This document shows positions 18,476-27,146 of a stretch of 64,000 nucleotides of DNA, piece by piece. A program made the translations under genes and the position numbers. The notes under the pieces were generated by a model that did no database searches, was not told where the DNA came from, and was given only the letters and a program-made list of their open reading frames with translations. This DNA is from an uncultured Sedimentitalea sp. (GTDB taxonomy: Bacteria; Pseudomonadota; Alphaproteobacteria; Rhodobacterales; Rhodobacteraceae): NCBI GenBank assembly GCA_947504115.1, contig CANNGH010000009.1, forward strand, positions 1 through 64,000, given 5' to 3'. Position 1 is the first letter of the stretch. Each line of letters begins with the position of its first letter.

Positions 18476-19567
18476 TTACATCCGCTCCAACCTGTCTGCC
18501 CCTGCGCTCTGCAGCAGGGCGGCCAGTTCGCGCGCGCGCGCCTGGCCGGTATGTCCGGCCAGCACGCGGTTCCGGGCATTTTCTCCGATGGCGCGGCGCG
18601 CGGAGACCGGCAGTTCCGTCAGCGCCGCCACCACGTCGCGCGTGTCTTGCGCGATCACGATGGCCTCGCCGTCGGGAAACAATTCGTTCAGCCCGCGCCA
18701 ATCATCGCTGATGATCGGCGTGGCACAGGCCCCGGCCTCGAACAGGCGCACGCTCGGCGACCAGCCCATGCGCCGCATCGCTGCGCGGGTCACGTTTAGG
18801 GTGAAACCTTGCGCGTTGTAGAACTCCACATGACGCGCCGGCGGCAGATGGTCGATCCGCTCGACGTTATCCGGCCAGTCGATGTCGTCGGGATATTGCG
18901 GCCCCGCCACCACGAAACGCCGCTCGGGCAGCATCCGCGCGGGTTCCAGCAGCAGCGCCTCCAGCGTCGGCTGGCGGTCGGGGCTGTAGGTGCCAAGATA
19001 GCCCAGATCCCACTTTTGCGGCACGTCCATCGGGGCGTAGCGATCCGCATCCACCGAACAATAAAGCGCCTCGGCCCGGCGCGCGCCGCGCACCTGTTCC
19101 AGATGCTCCAGCACCTTGCCGCCCGAGAACGAGAAGTAGATGTCAAACAGCCCCACCTGCCGCGTGGCGATATATTCCTCGTCGCCCTCGTCCAGCCGGT
19201 CCAGCGTCACCGGCGTGTCGATGTCGTAAAAGCACAGCAGGCGGGGCTTCAGCGCGTGCAGCGCGTCGATGATCTGCACCCCGTCCGGGACATATGAGCC
19301 GACGATCACGGCATCGGCGCGGGCCAGCCTTGCGCCGTGGCCGTCCAGCATCGCGGCCGGATCGTCGTAAAGCTGCAACTCGCAGAAATCGGGATCGGGC
19401 AGGTCGCGGTGGGGCGCATACCAGGGCACGTCGCGTTCCAGAAACAGCACGTGGTGGCCTTCTCTGGCCAGCCCGCGCAGCAGCGCGCGATAGGTGGTCG
19501 CGTGGCCGTTTCCCCAGGACGAGGTGAGCGAAAGGCCCAGGATCACGATGTCGAGCGGCGCGCTCAT
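18476..19567 (-). CDS. CgeB-like glycosyltransferase, third tandem copy
   Basis: This 363-residue protein has the N-terminal Rossmann half of CgeB/DUF3880-type glycosyltransferases (IVILGLSLTSSWGNGHATTY) and a C-terminal nucleotide-sugar half. The latter holds YLGTYSPDRQP, NVTRAAMRRMGWSPSVRLFE and an EAGACATPIISD segment in which the acidic residue contacts the donor in GT-B enzymes. It overlaps the next copy by 4 bp. The three copies share opening architecture but differ in sequence, so each may add a different sugar. It is cytoplasmic with no membrane helix. Confidence 0.78.
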   Translation of the reverse strand: MSAPLDIVILGLSLTSSWGNGHATTYRALLRGLAREGHHVLFLERDVPWYAPHRDLPDPDFCELQLYDDPAAMLDGHGARLARADAVIVGSYVPDGVQIIDALHALKPRLLCFYDIDTPVTLDRLDEGDEEYIATRQVGLFDIYFSFSGGKVLEHLEQVRGARRAEALYCSVDADRYAPMDVPQKWDLGYLGTYSPDRQPTLEALLLEPARMLPERRFVVAGPQYPDDIDWPDNVERIDHLPPARHVEFYNAQGFTLNVTRAAMRRMGWSPSVRLFEAGACATPIISDDWRGLNELFPDGEAIVIAQDTRDVVAALTELPVSARRAIGENARNRVLAGHTGQARARELAALLQSAGADRLERM

Positions 19568-20652
19568 GCCGTCACCCCCGCTGCGGCGCGGCTGCGGAAC
19601 AATTCGTCCGCAAGGGCCGCGCGGTGGGTATAGGTGTGCTCTGCCAGCACCCGCGCCAGCGCCGCCTTCCCGATCCGCGTGGCCCGTTCGGGCGAAATCT
19701 CGCGGACGAAACTGGCCACGTCCTGCCCGTCGCGGGCGACGAGGATCTCTTCCCCCGGCTCAAGGAACATTTCCACCCCTTCCCACGCGTCGGTGACGAT
19801 GCAGGCCCCGGCACCGGCGGCCTCGAAGACGCGGGTGGCGGGGGAAAAGCCGGTTTCGGCCATGCTGTCCCGGGCGATGTTCAGCACCATGCGCGCGCTG
19901 GCGTTCAGCGCGTTGTGATCGCGCGTCGGGACATGACCCAGCGTGCGGATATTGCCGGGCATCGGATGCCCCTCCCAGCCCGAGCCGCCCAGCAGGAAAC
20001 GCGCCTCGGGACAGGCGGCGGCGGGGGCAAAGAACCACGCCGCGACCCGCGCCTCGCGGTCGGGCAGGCGGTTGCCGAGGAAGGCCATGTCGCAGGCGAA
20101 ACGCGCCTCGGGCGGCACCGGGTGGTGGGTGTCGGGGTCGAGCGCGTTATAGACCGGCACGCAGTCGCGCGCGCCAAGGGCGCGATAGGCGTCGATGACC
20201 GGCTGCCCGCCGCCATAGGTCAGCACCAGCCCGAGGTCCGGCAGCGCCGTGCGCAGCGGATGATCCGGGGCCGCGCGCAGTTCGGTCAGCGTGGCGGGCG
20301 CGTCCACGTCCCAGAAGATGCGCAGCGCATCGGGGCGGGCGGCGGCCATGACCTCCGTCAGCAGCAGATCGTCCTGAAACCCCACGCCGCTCGCCTTGAC
20401 CACGATATCGGCCTCGGCCGCCCTCGCGGCCGCCTCGCGCAGGGCCGCCACATTGCCGTCATAGACCACGACGCGGGCCCAGTCGGGCGGGTCGATGTCG
20501 CGGTTCTTCTGCCGGTCATGCACGTCGGGTTCGTAAAAGGTGATGTCGTAGCCGCGTGCCGCCAGCGCCCGCAGGATGCCGCGATAATAGGTGGCCGCCC
20601 CGTTCCAATAGGCCGATAGCAGGCTTGATCCGTAAAAGGCGATTCTGGTCAT
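19564..20652 (-). CDS. CgeB-like glycosyltransferase, second tandem copy
   Basis: From the ATG at 20652 the protein has 362 residues and begins MTRIAFYGSSLLSAYWNGAA, the same pattern of aromatic, Ser and small residues as its two neighbours. The C-terminal half has MAFLGNRLPDREARV, LNIARDSMAETGFSPATRVFE and GAGACIVTDAWEG, matching GT-B donor-binding elements of the CgeB type. It overlaps the copies on both sides by 4 bp (ATGA). A longer frame upstream is an extension through the neighbouring gene. Donor and acceptor are unknown. Confidence 0.78.
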   Translation of the reverse strand: MTRIAFYGSSLLSAYWNGAATYYRGILRALAARGYDITFYEPDVHDRQKNRDIDPPDWARVVVYDGNVAALREAAARAAEADIVVKASGVGFQDDLLLTEVMAAARPDALRIFWDVDAPATLTELRAAPDHPLRTALPDLGLVLTYGGGQPVIDAYRALGARDCVPVYNALDPDTHHPVPPEARFACDMAFLGNRLPDREARVAAWFFAPAAACPEARFLLGGSGWEGHPMPGNIRTLGHVPTRDHNALNASARMVLNIARDSMAETGFSPATRVFEAAGAGACIVTDAWEGVEMFLEPGEEILVARDGQDVASFVREISPERATRIGKAALARVLAEHTYTHRAALADELFRSRAAAGVTA

Positions 20653-21758
20653 GCGATGCTCTCCGTCTGCCGGATGACGCCAAGCCGCGACAGGATCGCC
20701 AGAAGCTCCTCGGCGCGGTGGCGGCAGGTGTGGCGGGCGCGGACCGTCTCCAGCCCGGCGGCGGCGATCTCGCGGCGCATCTCCGCATCCGCCAGCAGCG
20801 TCGAGAGCTGGCGTTGCATCTCCGCCCCGTCGCGGGCACGCAGGTGATCGGTGCCGGGACGGAACAGCCCCTCGCAATCGTCCCAAGGCGCGCTGACCAG
20901 CGGGATGCCGCAGGCCAGCGCCTCGAACATGCGGATGGTGGGAATGCCGGGTAGTTCCCTGACATAGGGCGCGCGCGGGACGTGAACGGTGACGCGGTGG
21001 CGGGCGAATTCGCGCGGCACGTCGGCATTGGCGATCCAGCCGCCATAGGAAATTCCGGCGCTGGAAAGCTGCGCCAGCGCGGCGTCGGGATAGCGCACGC
21101 CGCGGATGGTGGCGGTAAGCCCCAGCGCCGTGACCGGGTCGATCAGGTATTCCGCCAGTTCGGCGCTGCGCTCGCCATCGCCCCAATTGCCGATCCAGAC
21201 CAGATCGGCCTGCGGTTCCACGTCAAGCGGATGGAACAGCGCCACATCCGCCGCCTCGTGCCAGGTAAAGACCTGCCGCCCCCAGCCCGCGCGCAGATAG
21301 CGCTGGCGCAGCGTCTCGCCAAAGGCCAGCACCGCGTCATAGCCCGAAAGATCCAGCGCGCCGATCTCGCCGGCGGCGCTGACCGCGCGGTGATGGGTGT
21401 CGTGGAACAGCAGCGTGAAGCGCGCGCCGTCCCGGCGCAGCGCGCCGAGTTCGGCAATCAGCGCGGGATCGGTCCATTCATGCACCACCACCACATCCGC
21501 GCCATCCAGCAGTTCGGCATGGCGGGTGCTGGCGTCATAGCGGCGGGTGTGCAGCATCGGAAAGGTGCTGTGAAAGGCGGTGATCGCGCCTTCGCCCTGT
21601 TCGGCCACAAGGTTGTCGCGCGACCAGGACTGTTCCGGCTCGATCGCCTGCGCCTGATGCCCCAGATGCTGCAATTCGCGCATGACGCCGCGCAGGAAAT
21701 GCGCGTTGCCGTGGTTCCAGTCCGAAATCAGCGAATGGGTGTAAAAGACAAAGCGCAT
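20649..21758 (-). CDS. CgeB-like glycosyltransferase, first tandem copy
   Basis: From the ATG at 21758 the product has 369 residues, starting MRFVFYTHSLISDWNHGNAH. The N-terminal half resembles the other two CgeB-like enzymes. The C-terminal half has DLVWIGNWGDGERSAEL, APYVRELPGIPTIRMFEALA and CGIPLVSAPW, the last two forming the GT-B sugar-nucleotide site. It follows the GT4 gene with a 1-bp gap and overlaps the second copy by 4 bp. No membrane segment is visible. It probably transfers a sugar in the shared pathway. Confidence 0.78.
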   Translation of the reverse strand: MRFVFYTHSLISDWNHGNAHFLRGVMRELQHLGHQAQAIEPEQSWSRDNLVAEQGEGAITAFHSTFPMLHTRRYDASTRHAELLDGADVVVVHEWTDPALIAELGALRRDGARFTLLFHDTHHRAVSAAGEIGALDLSGYDAVLAFGETLRQRYLRAGWGRQVFTWHEAADVALFHPLDVEPQADLVWIGNWGDGERSAELAEYLIDPVTALGLTATIRGVRYPDAALAQLSSAGISYGGWIANADVPREFARHRVTVHVPRAPYVRELPGIPTIRMFEALACGIPLVSAPWDDCEGLFRPGTDHLRARDGAEMQRQLSTLLADAEMRREIAAAGLETVRARHTCRHRAEELLAILSRLGVIRQTESIA

Positions 21759-21759
21759 G

Positions 21760-22848
21760 TCACCGGACCTCCATTCCTGCGGGGCGGCGCGCGCGCACCC
21801 CGTCATGGATCGCGGCCATGGCGTCGACCTGCGCGGCAAGGCTGTAGCGCGCCGCCCGCCGGTGGGCCGCATCGCCCAGCCGCACGCGCAGCGCGGGGTC
21901 GGCAATCAACCGGTTGACCGCCGCCGCCAGCGCCGCCGCGTCGAGAGGCGGAAAGAACAGCGCCGCCCCGTCCCAGAGTTCGCGGTAGGTGGGGATGTCG
22001 CTCAGCACCAGCGGCACGGCGGCGCGCGCCGCCTCGGCCACGGCCAGACCGAAAGGTTCGTAGAGCGACGGCGAGACGAAGATGCCCGCGCCCTGCACCA
22101 GCGCCAGCGTGCCGCGATGCGGCAGCGGGCCCGTTTCTTCGGCGTGGCGCAGCTCCACCCGCGCGCCATTGTCGCCGCTTGTCGGCCCGGCCATGCGCAC
22201 CGGCCAGGCGATCCGCGCCGCCGCAAGGTCGAGCGTCGCGGCATCCTTGCCCTCGTCCCACCAGCGCCCGGCGGCGGCGACAATGGGGCGCGACGGCAGG
22301 CGGCGATCCGGGGCCGTGCTGGCATTGTGCACAACCTGCAGCCGGTCGATCGCGCCGTGACAGACGGTCAGCGCATCGGCGTGAGCGCGCGAGGGTGCCA
22401 CCACCGCATCCGCCGCGTCGAACCCGGCGCGGATCAGCCGCGCCTGCCATTGCCAGTCCGGCGGCAGGGCGCAACCCTTGACCGCCGCGAACCATGTGGC
22501 GACGCAGGAATGCGAGACCGCGATGATCGGCAGGTCCAGATCCAGCCCCGCCGCCTGACCGGGCAGGTTCAGATGCAGCAGGTCGGCGCGGTGTTTCCGG
22601 GCCAAAGCCGCGATCTCGCGCGGCACATCTCGCAGCGCGTCGGCATCCGAGACCATCCAGTCCAGCGGCGCGTCACACCATTCGAGCACGCCCACCGCTT
22701 CGGCCTCGTCACGCTGCGCGGCCGTGGGGCGGGGGCCGAACCCGGCAAGGATCACCTGGCAGTCCCGCGCGCGCAGGCCCTGGGCAAGGTCGAGCGCATA
22801 GCGCCAGACGCCGCCGACCGCATCGAGACTCATCAGCAGCCGGGTCAT
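21760..22848 (-). CDS. GT4-family glycosyltransferase
   Basis: From the ATG at 22848 the protein has 362 residues and begins MTRLLMSLDAVGGVWRYALD, the GT4 opening with the Gly-rich acceptor loop. The C-terminal half has VSPSLYEPFGLAVAEAARA, where the two Glu of the E-x7-E motif bind the nucleotide sugar in retaining GT-B enzymes. The start overlaps the upstream gene's stop by 4 bp. Specificity is not readable, but with a UDP-xylose synthase in the operon it may be one of the transferases using a pentose donor. Confidence 0.85.
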   Translation of the reverse strand: MTRLLMSLDAVGGVWRYALDLAQGLRARDCQVILAGFGPRPTAAQRDEAEAVGVLEWCDAPLDWMVSDADALRDVPREIAALARKHRADLLHLNLPGQAAGLDLDLPIIAVSHSCVATWFAAVKGCALPPDWQWQARLIRAGFDAADAVVAPSRAHADALTVCHGAIDRLQVVHNASTAPDRRLPSRPIVAAAGRWWDEGKDAATLDLAAARIAWPVRMAGPTSGDNGARVELRHAEETGPLPHRGTLALVQGAGIFVSPSLYEPFGLAVAEAARAAVPLVLSDIPTYRELWDGAALFFPPLDAAALAAAVNRLIADPALRVRLGDAAHRRAARYSLAAQVDAMAAIHDGVRARRPAGMEVR

Positions 22849-24851
22849 GAGGCGATGGCCCGCTGTTTGGCGGCCCCCACCGGCGCAAGCCGCCGGTCCT
22901 GGCGCAGCCATTCGGCCAGTTGCGCCAGCCCGTCCCGCCAGCCAGTTCGCGCCCGCCACCCGGTGCGTGCGTTCAGCAGGTTCGTATCGGCCACGAACCA
23001 GAGCTGATCGCCCTGTCGCCAGTCGTGACGGGTCACATCGCAGGGGCGTCCGGTCAGCCGGGCGATCTCGTCCAGAACCGCGTTCAGGCTGACGGCGTTG
23101 CGCGGACCGCCGCCAAGGTTGAAGGCCATGCCGCTGACCGCGTCGACATTGTCCAGCACGCTGCGATAGGCCGCGACGGCATCGCCAACATGCAGCACGT
23201 CGCGCACCTGCTTGCCGTCGCCATAGATCGAGATTTCGCGGCCCTCCAGCGCGCGGATCAGGAAATGCGCGACCCAGCCCTGATCCTCGGTGCCGAACTG
23301 GCGCGGGCCGTAGATGCAGCTCATCCGCAGCACCGCCGCCGGGACGCCGTAGGACTTGGCGTAATCCAGAACATACTGGTCGGCCACACCCTTGGAGCAG
23401 CCATAGGGCGTGCAGAATTCCAGCTTGCGGTCCTCGCCGATTCCGCTTTCGCGGATGGCCGCGTCGGCGGGCAGGTGGCGGCCCTCATGCTCGGTCATCC
23501 CGAGGTCTTCAAGCGCGCCGTAAACCTTGTTGGTGCTGGCGAAGATCACCGGCACGCGCCGCCCGGTGGCGCGTACCGCTTCCAGCAGGTTCAGCGTGCC
23601 GCGCGCGTTGATTTCGAAATCCTCGACCGGGTCGCTCAGGCTGGTGGTCACGGCCGTCTGCGCCGCCAGATGCACCACGCTGTGCGCGTCCCGCATGGCC
23701 GCGCGCAGGGCGGTCGTGTCGCGCAGATCGGCGGGCAGGGGATGCAGCCGCGCGCCGTGACGCTCGGCCAGCCAGTGCAGGTTCTGCTCGACACCCGGAC
23801 GCGACAGGTTGTCATAGACGATCACCTCGCGCCCCTCCTCCAGCAGGCTGTCGGCGAGATTGCTGCCGATGAAGCCGCTGCCGCCGGTGATGACCACGGG
23901 GCGCGCGGCACCCGCCAGCGCCGGCGCGGCAAGGTGCGTGACCTCGCGCACGCGCGCGACACCCCCCGATGTCAGCAGGCGGGCCAGCAGCTTGGGCCGG
24001 TTGCGCCCGTCGACCGCGCCCATGTGGTAATGGCGCGGATCGAACCACAGCCCCTCCTGCACCGCGATATCCTCGGGCAGATCGCGCCAGCCATACCAAT
24101 AGACCCGGTCCGCCCCGGCATCGAGCACGTCGACGAAACGGCGCAACTGCTCGGCCTCGTCGCCCCGCCAGGTGGAATAGCCGGTCTCGGTCAGCCAGAT
24201 TTCGGCCTTCGGATTGTAGTGGTCGAGAATGGCGCGGGTCTCGTCCAGCAGCGCGCCCCATCCGCACCATGACCCTTCCTCGCTGTCCCAGGTGCCGGGG
24301 AAACCGTGCAGCCCCACCGCCGCCATCTCGGCCAGCAGCCCGCGCTGGCCCATCAGGTCCAGCCAGAGCGGATCGAACGGACAGGGCCCGCCCAGCACCG
24401 CCTTCCAGCCACGTTCGTTGATCCAATGTGCCGCACCGCCGACCATCTCGCAGAACATCCGGTGGTCGGTATCAAGCCGCCAGTCCCAGTCCAGCAGGTT
24501 GTTGGGCTCGTTCCAGAGTTCGACATGGGTGAAATGCCGCCCGTGCCGGGTCAGCACGTGGTCGATGAAATCGGCGTAGGATTTCAGATCCTGCGGCGGC
24601 CCCGAGGCCCGCCCCGTTCGCGACAACGAGGGCGGCGTGTAATGCACGCAAGGCAGCAGGTCGATCCCGCCGCCCAGATATGGCAGCAGCCAGTCGTACC
24701 ATTCCTCGCCGCCCGGCGCGTGGTATTCCGCCCAGGACAGGTGCGTGCGCAGATAGGTCGCCCCGGCGGCACGCATGTCCGCCAGCGCATGTTCGACGCG
24801 GGCATGCTCGCCGGGGCGGAACCACTCGGCAAAGCCGAACCGCCCGGTCAT
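22845..24851 (-). CDS. Glycoside hydrolase fused to a CDP-tyvelose-epimerase-like SDR
   Basis: This 668-residue protein joins two enzymes. Residues 1 to about 300 form a clan GH-A-like barrel with likely acid/base E115 in VELWNEPNN and nucleophile E222 in WLTETGYST, 107 residues apart. Residues about 317-655 form an extended SDR with GGSGFIGSNL, the YGCSKGVADQY catalytic motif and GPRQFGTEDQGW, most like CDP-paratose/tyvelose 2-epimerase. No signal peptide is present, so both halves should be cytoplasmic, which is odd for a glycosidase. The barrel may act on a nucleotide- or lipid-linked intermediate or as a transglycosidase. It is overlapped by genes on both sides, so the fusion is unlikely to be an assembly error. 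Confidence 0.8.
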   Translation of the reverse strand: MTGRFGFAEWFRPGEHARVEHALADMRAAGATYLRTHLSWAEYHAPGGEEWYDWLLPYLGGGIDLLPCVHYTPPSLSRTGRASGPPQDLKSYADFIDHVLTRHGRHFTHVELWNEPNNLLDWDWRLDTDHRMFCEMVGGAAHWINERGWKAVLGGPCPFDPLWLDLMGQRGLLAEMAAVGLHGFPGTWDSEEGSWCGWGALLDETRAILDHYNPKAEIWLTETGYSTWRGDEAEQLRRFVDVLDAGADRVYWYGWRDLPEDIAVQEGLWFDPRHYHMGAVDGRNRPKLLARLLTSGGVARVREVTHLAAPALAGAARPVVITGGSGFIGSNLADSLLEEGREVIVYDNLSRPGVEQNLHWLAERHGARLHPLPADLRDTTALRAAMRDAHSVVHLAAQTAVTTSLSDPVEDFEINARGTLNLLEAVRATGRRVPVIFASTNKVYGALEDLGMTEHEGRHLPADAAIRESGIGEDRKLEFCTPYGCSKGVADQYVLDYAKSYGVPAAVLRMSCIYGPRQFGTEDQGWVAHFLIRALEGREISIYGDGKQVRDVLHVGDAVAAYRSVLDNVDAVSGMAFNLGGGPRNAVSLNAVLDEIARLTGRPCDVTRHDWRQGDQLWFVADTNLLNARTGWRARTGWRDGLAQLAEWLRQDRRLAPVGAAKQRAIAS

Positions 24852-25951
24852 GACACCAGCCTCCGCGCCTCAAGCTCGCGGCGCATCTCGGCGCCACGGT
24901 CAATGACGGTCTGGCCGCGCACCCATTCGACGAAATCGCCCAAGGAATCCTCCAGCCGCAATTCGGGCGCAAAGCCCAGCCGCTCGCGGGCCTTGGAGAT
25001 ATCCGCGAAACAGTTGCGGATATCCCCCGCGCGCGACCGTCCGAGGATTTCCGGCGTGAGGTCGGGCCGGCCCATTTCGGCGGCCAGCAAGTCCGCGACG
25101 CGGGCGATGCTGTAGGCGTGGCCCGAACCGATGTTGAACACTTCGCCGCCGATGCCGGGGGTTTCCAGCGCAAGGCGGAAGGCGCGGGCGACGTCCACGA
25201 CATGGACGAAGTCGCGCTGCTGCGCGCCATCCTCGAAGATCGTCGGCCGCTCGCCGCTGGCCAGACGCGAGGCGAAATTCGCCAGCACGCCGGTATAGGG
25301 ATTGGACAGCGCCTGCCCCGCGCCGAACACGTTGAACAGCCGCAGCGCCACGGCCTCGGGCGGGTAGGTGTCGCCGAAGATCAGCATCTGGCGTTCCTGC
25401 GCATATTTCGTCAGCGCATAGATCGAGGCCAGATCGACGGGTTTCGTCTCATCCGTCGGCACCGCTTGCAGGGGCTGGCCGTCCCGCCCCGGGATGTCCC
25501 AGCGCCCGCCGCGCACCGCCTCGGCATCGCGGCGGGCGGTATCCACCGTATCGCCCGAGGCGCTGACATAGCGCCCCTCGCCATAGACGCTCATCGACGA
25601 GGCGACCACGAGGCGGTCCACCGGGTGATCCAGCAGCGCCTCGAGCAGGACCGCCGTGCCCAGATCGTTGGCGCCGACATAGCGTGCGATCTCATACATC
25701 GACTGGCCCACACCGACCTCGGCGGCCAGATGCAGCACCGCGTCGCAGCCCTGAAGCGCGCGGCGCAGGGTGTCGGCGTCGCGCATGTCGCCGCGGATGA
25801 AATCGACATCTTCAGGAAGCGCCGCGGCGCCGTCATGCACCTGCTCGATCAATGCGTCATAGACGCGGACATCGTGCCCGTGTCGTATCAGTTCCCCGGC
25901 CACGTGCCGCCCGATGAACCCGCAACCGCCCGTTATCAGAACACTCGCCAC
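24848..25951 (-). CDS. NAD-dependent NDP-sugar epimerase (dTDP-rhamnose 4-epimerase-like)
   Basis: The 367-residue extended SDR has GGCGFIGRHV near residue 8, HLAAEVGVGQSMYEI, the Y-x-x-x-K pair in IYALTKYAQE and LRLFNVFGAGQALSNPY, a pattern like dTDP-L-rhamnose 4-epimerases. It would interconvert C4 epimers of an activated hexose to supply a donor for the operon. As first gene of the eight-gene minus-strand unit, it starts 190 bp from a divergent dehydrogenase, so this gap should hold the operon promoter. I see no clear operator there. Confidence 0.85.
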   Translation of the reverse strand: MASVLITGGCGFIGRHVAGELIRHGHDVRVYDALIEQVHDGAAALPEDVDFIRGDMRDADTLRRALQGCDAVLHLAAEVGVGQSMYEIARYVGANDLGTAVLLEALLDHPVDRLVVASSMSVYGEGRYVSASGDTVDTARRDAEAVRGGRWDIPGRDGQPLQAVPTDETKPVDLASIYALTKYAQERQMLIFGDTYPPEAVALRLFNVFGAGQALSNPYTGVLANFASRLASGERPTIFEDGAQQRDFVHVVDVARAFRLALETPGIGGEVFNIGSGHAYSIARVADLLAAEMGRPDLTPEILGRSRAGDIRNCFADISKARERLGFAPELRLEDSLGDFVEWVRGQTVIDRGAEMRRELEARRLVS

Positions 25952-26141
25952 CCCAACACCCCCTACACCGCTTCACCAGGCACCGATACCTGCGGCCAAA
26001 CAGCGGAAAGCGGCAAATGGTTCCGCCACGTCAACCCTTTGGCATCTTCGGCAGGAACCGAACCCGAAACCATTCGTTGGACCGCCGGGGAGACCGGTCA
26101 CGCTTCCTTGTGTTTTACAGGTAACCAGTGGAGCATTTTTC

Positions 26142-27146
26142 ATGAACGACAGCTCGCCCGGACATCTGCCTGCAGACGCGACCGACACGATGCAGGCCGC
26201 GCGCCTGACCGGGCCGGGACGGTTCGACCTGGTCGAACGCCCGGTTCCCCGCCCCGGCCCCGGCGAGGTGCGCATCGCGCTGGAGGGCTGCGGCGTCTGC
26301 GCGTCCAATCTGGGCCCATGGGCGGGGCCGGAATGGATGGAGTTTCCCACCGAACCCGGCGCGCCCGGACACGAGGGATGGGGCCATATCGACGCCCTGG
26401 GCGCCGGGGTGACGGGATTGCGCGCGGGCGAGCGCGTCGCGTTTCTGGGCCAACACAGCTATGCCGCCTTCGATCTCGCCGCCGCCGGTCAGGTGGTGGC
26501 GCTGCCCCCGGAACTGGACGACCGCGCCTTTCCCGGCGAGGCCCTGGGCTGCGCGATGAACATCCTTGCGCGCAGCCGCATCGAACCGGGCATGCGCGTC
26601 GCCATCATCGGCATCGGCTTTCTCGGCGCGGCGCTGACGCGGCTGGCGGCGAATGGGGGCGCCGAGGTGATCGCGATCTCGCGGCGCGCCAGTTCGCTGG
26701 CGCTGGCGCGGCGGATGGGGGCGGCGCGCACGATTCCCATGGAGGATCATCATGCGATCATCGAGGAGGTGCGCGGGCTGACTGCCGGTGCGCTCTGCGA
26801 GGTGGTGATCGAGGCGGTTGGCCTGCAATGGCCGCTGAACCTTGCCGGAGAGCTGGTGGGCACGCACGGGCGGCTGGTGATCGCGGGGTATCATCAGGAC
26901 GGGCCGCGGCAGGTGAACATGCAGAACTGGAACTGGCGCGGGATCGACGTGATCAACGCCCATGAACGCGACCCCGCCACCTGCGTTGCGGGAATGGAAC
27001 GCGCGGTCGCGGCGGTGGTGGCCGGACGGCTGGACGTCGATCCGCTGCTGACCCATCGCTTTCCGCTGGACCGGCTGGGCGCGGCGCTCGACGCCACCCG
27101 TGACAAGCCCGACGGTTTCGTCAAGGCGTGGGTCTCATGCCGCTAG
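26142..27146 (+). CDS. Zinc-type alcohol dehydrogenase lacking the structural-zinc loop
   Basis: The product has 334 residues from the ATG at 26142 (MNDSSPGHLPADATD), behind a GTGGAG site. The catalytic zinc ligands Cys in GCGVCASN and His-Glu in GHEGWG are present, and the Rossmann motif is IIGIGFLGAALTRLA. The four-Cys structural-zinc lobe of classical alcohol dehydrogenases is missing. It is divergent from the glycan operon and overlaps a Gfo/Idh/MocA gene by 10 bp, so the two oxidoreductases probably act in sequence on a sugar or cyclitol. The substrate is unknown. Confidence 0.82.
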   Translation: MNDSSPGHLPADATDTMQAARLTGPGRFDLVERPVPRPGPGEVRIALEGCGVCASNLGPWAGPEWMEFPTEPGAPGHEGWGHIDALGAGVTGLRAGERVAFLGQHSYAAFDLAAAGQVVALPPELDDRAFPGEALGCAMNILARSRIEPGMRVAIIGIGFLGAALTRLAANGGAEVIAISRRASSLALARRMGAARTIPMEDHHAIIEEVRGLTAGALCEVVIEAVGLQWPLNLAGELVGTHGRLVIAGYHQDGPRQVNMQNWNWRGIDVINAHERDPATCVAGMERAVAAVVAGRLDVDPLLTHRFPLDRLGAALDATRDKPDGFVKAWVSCR

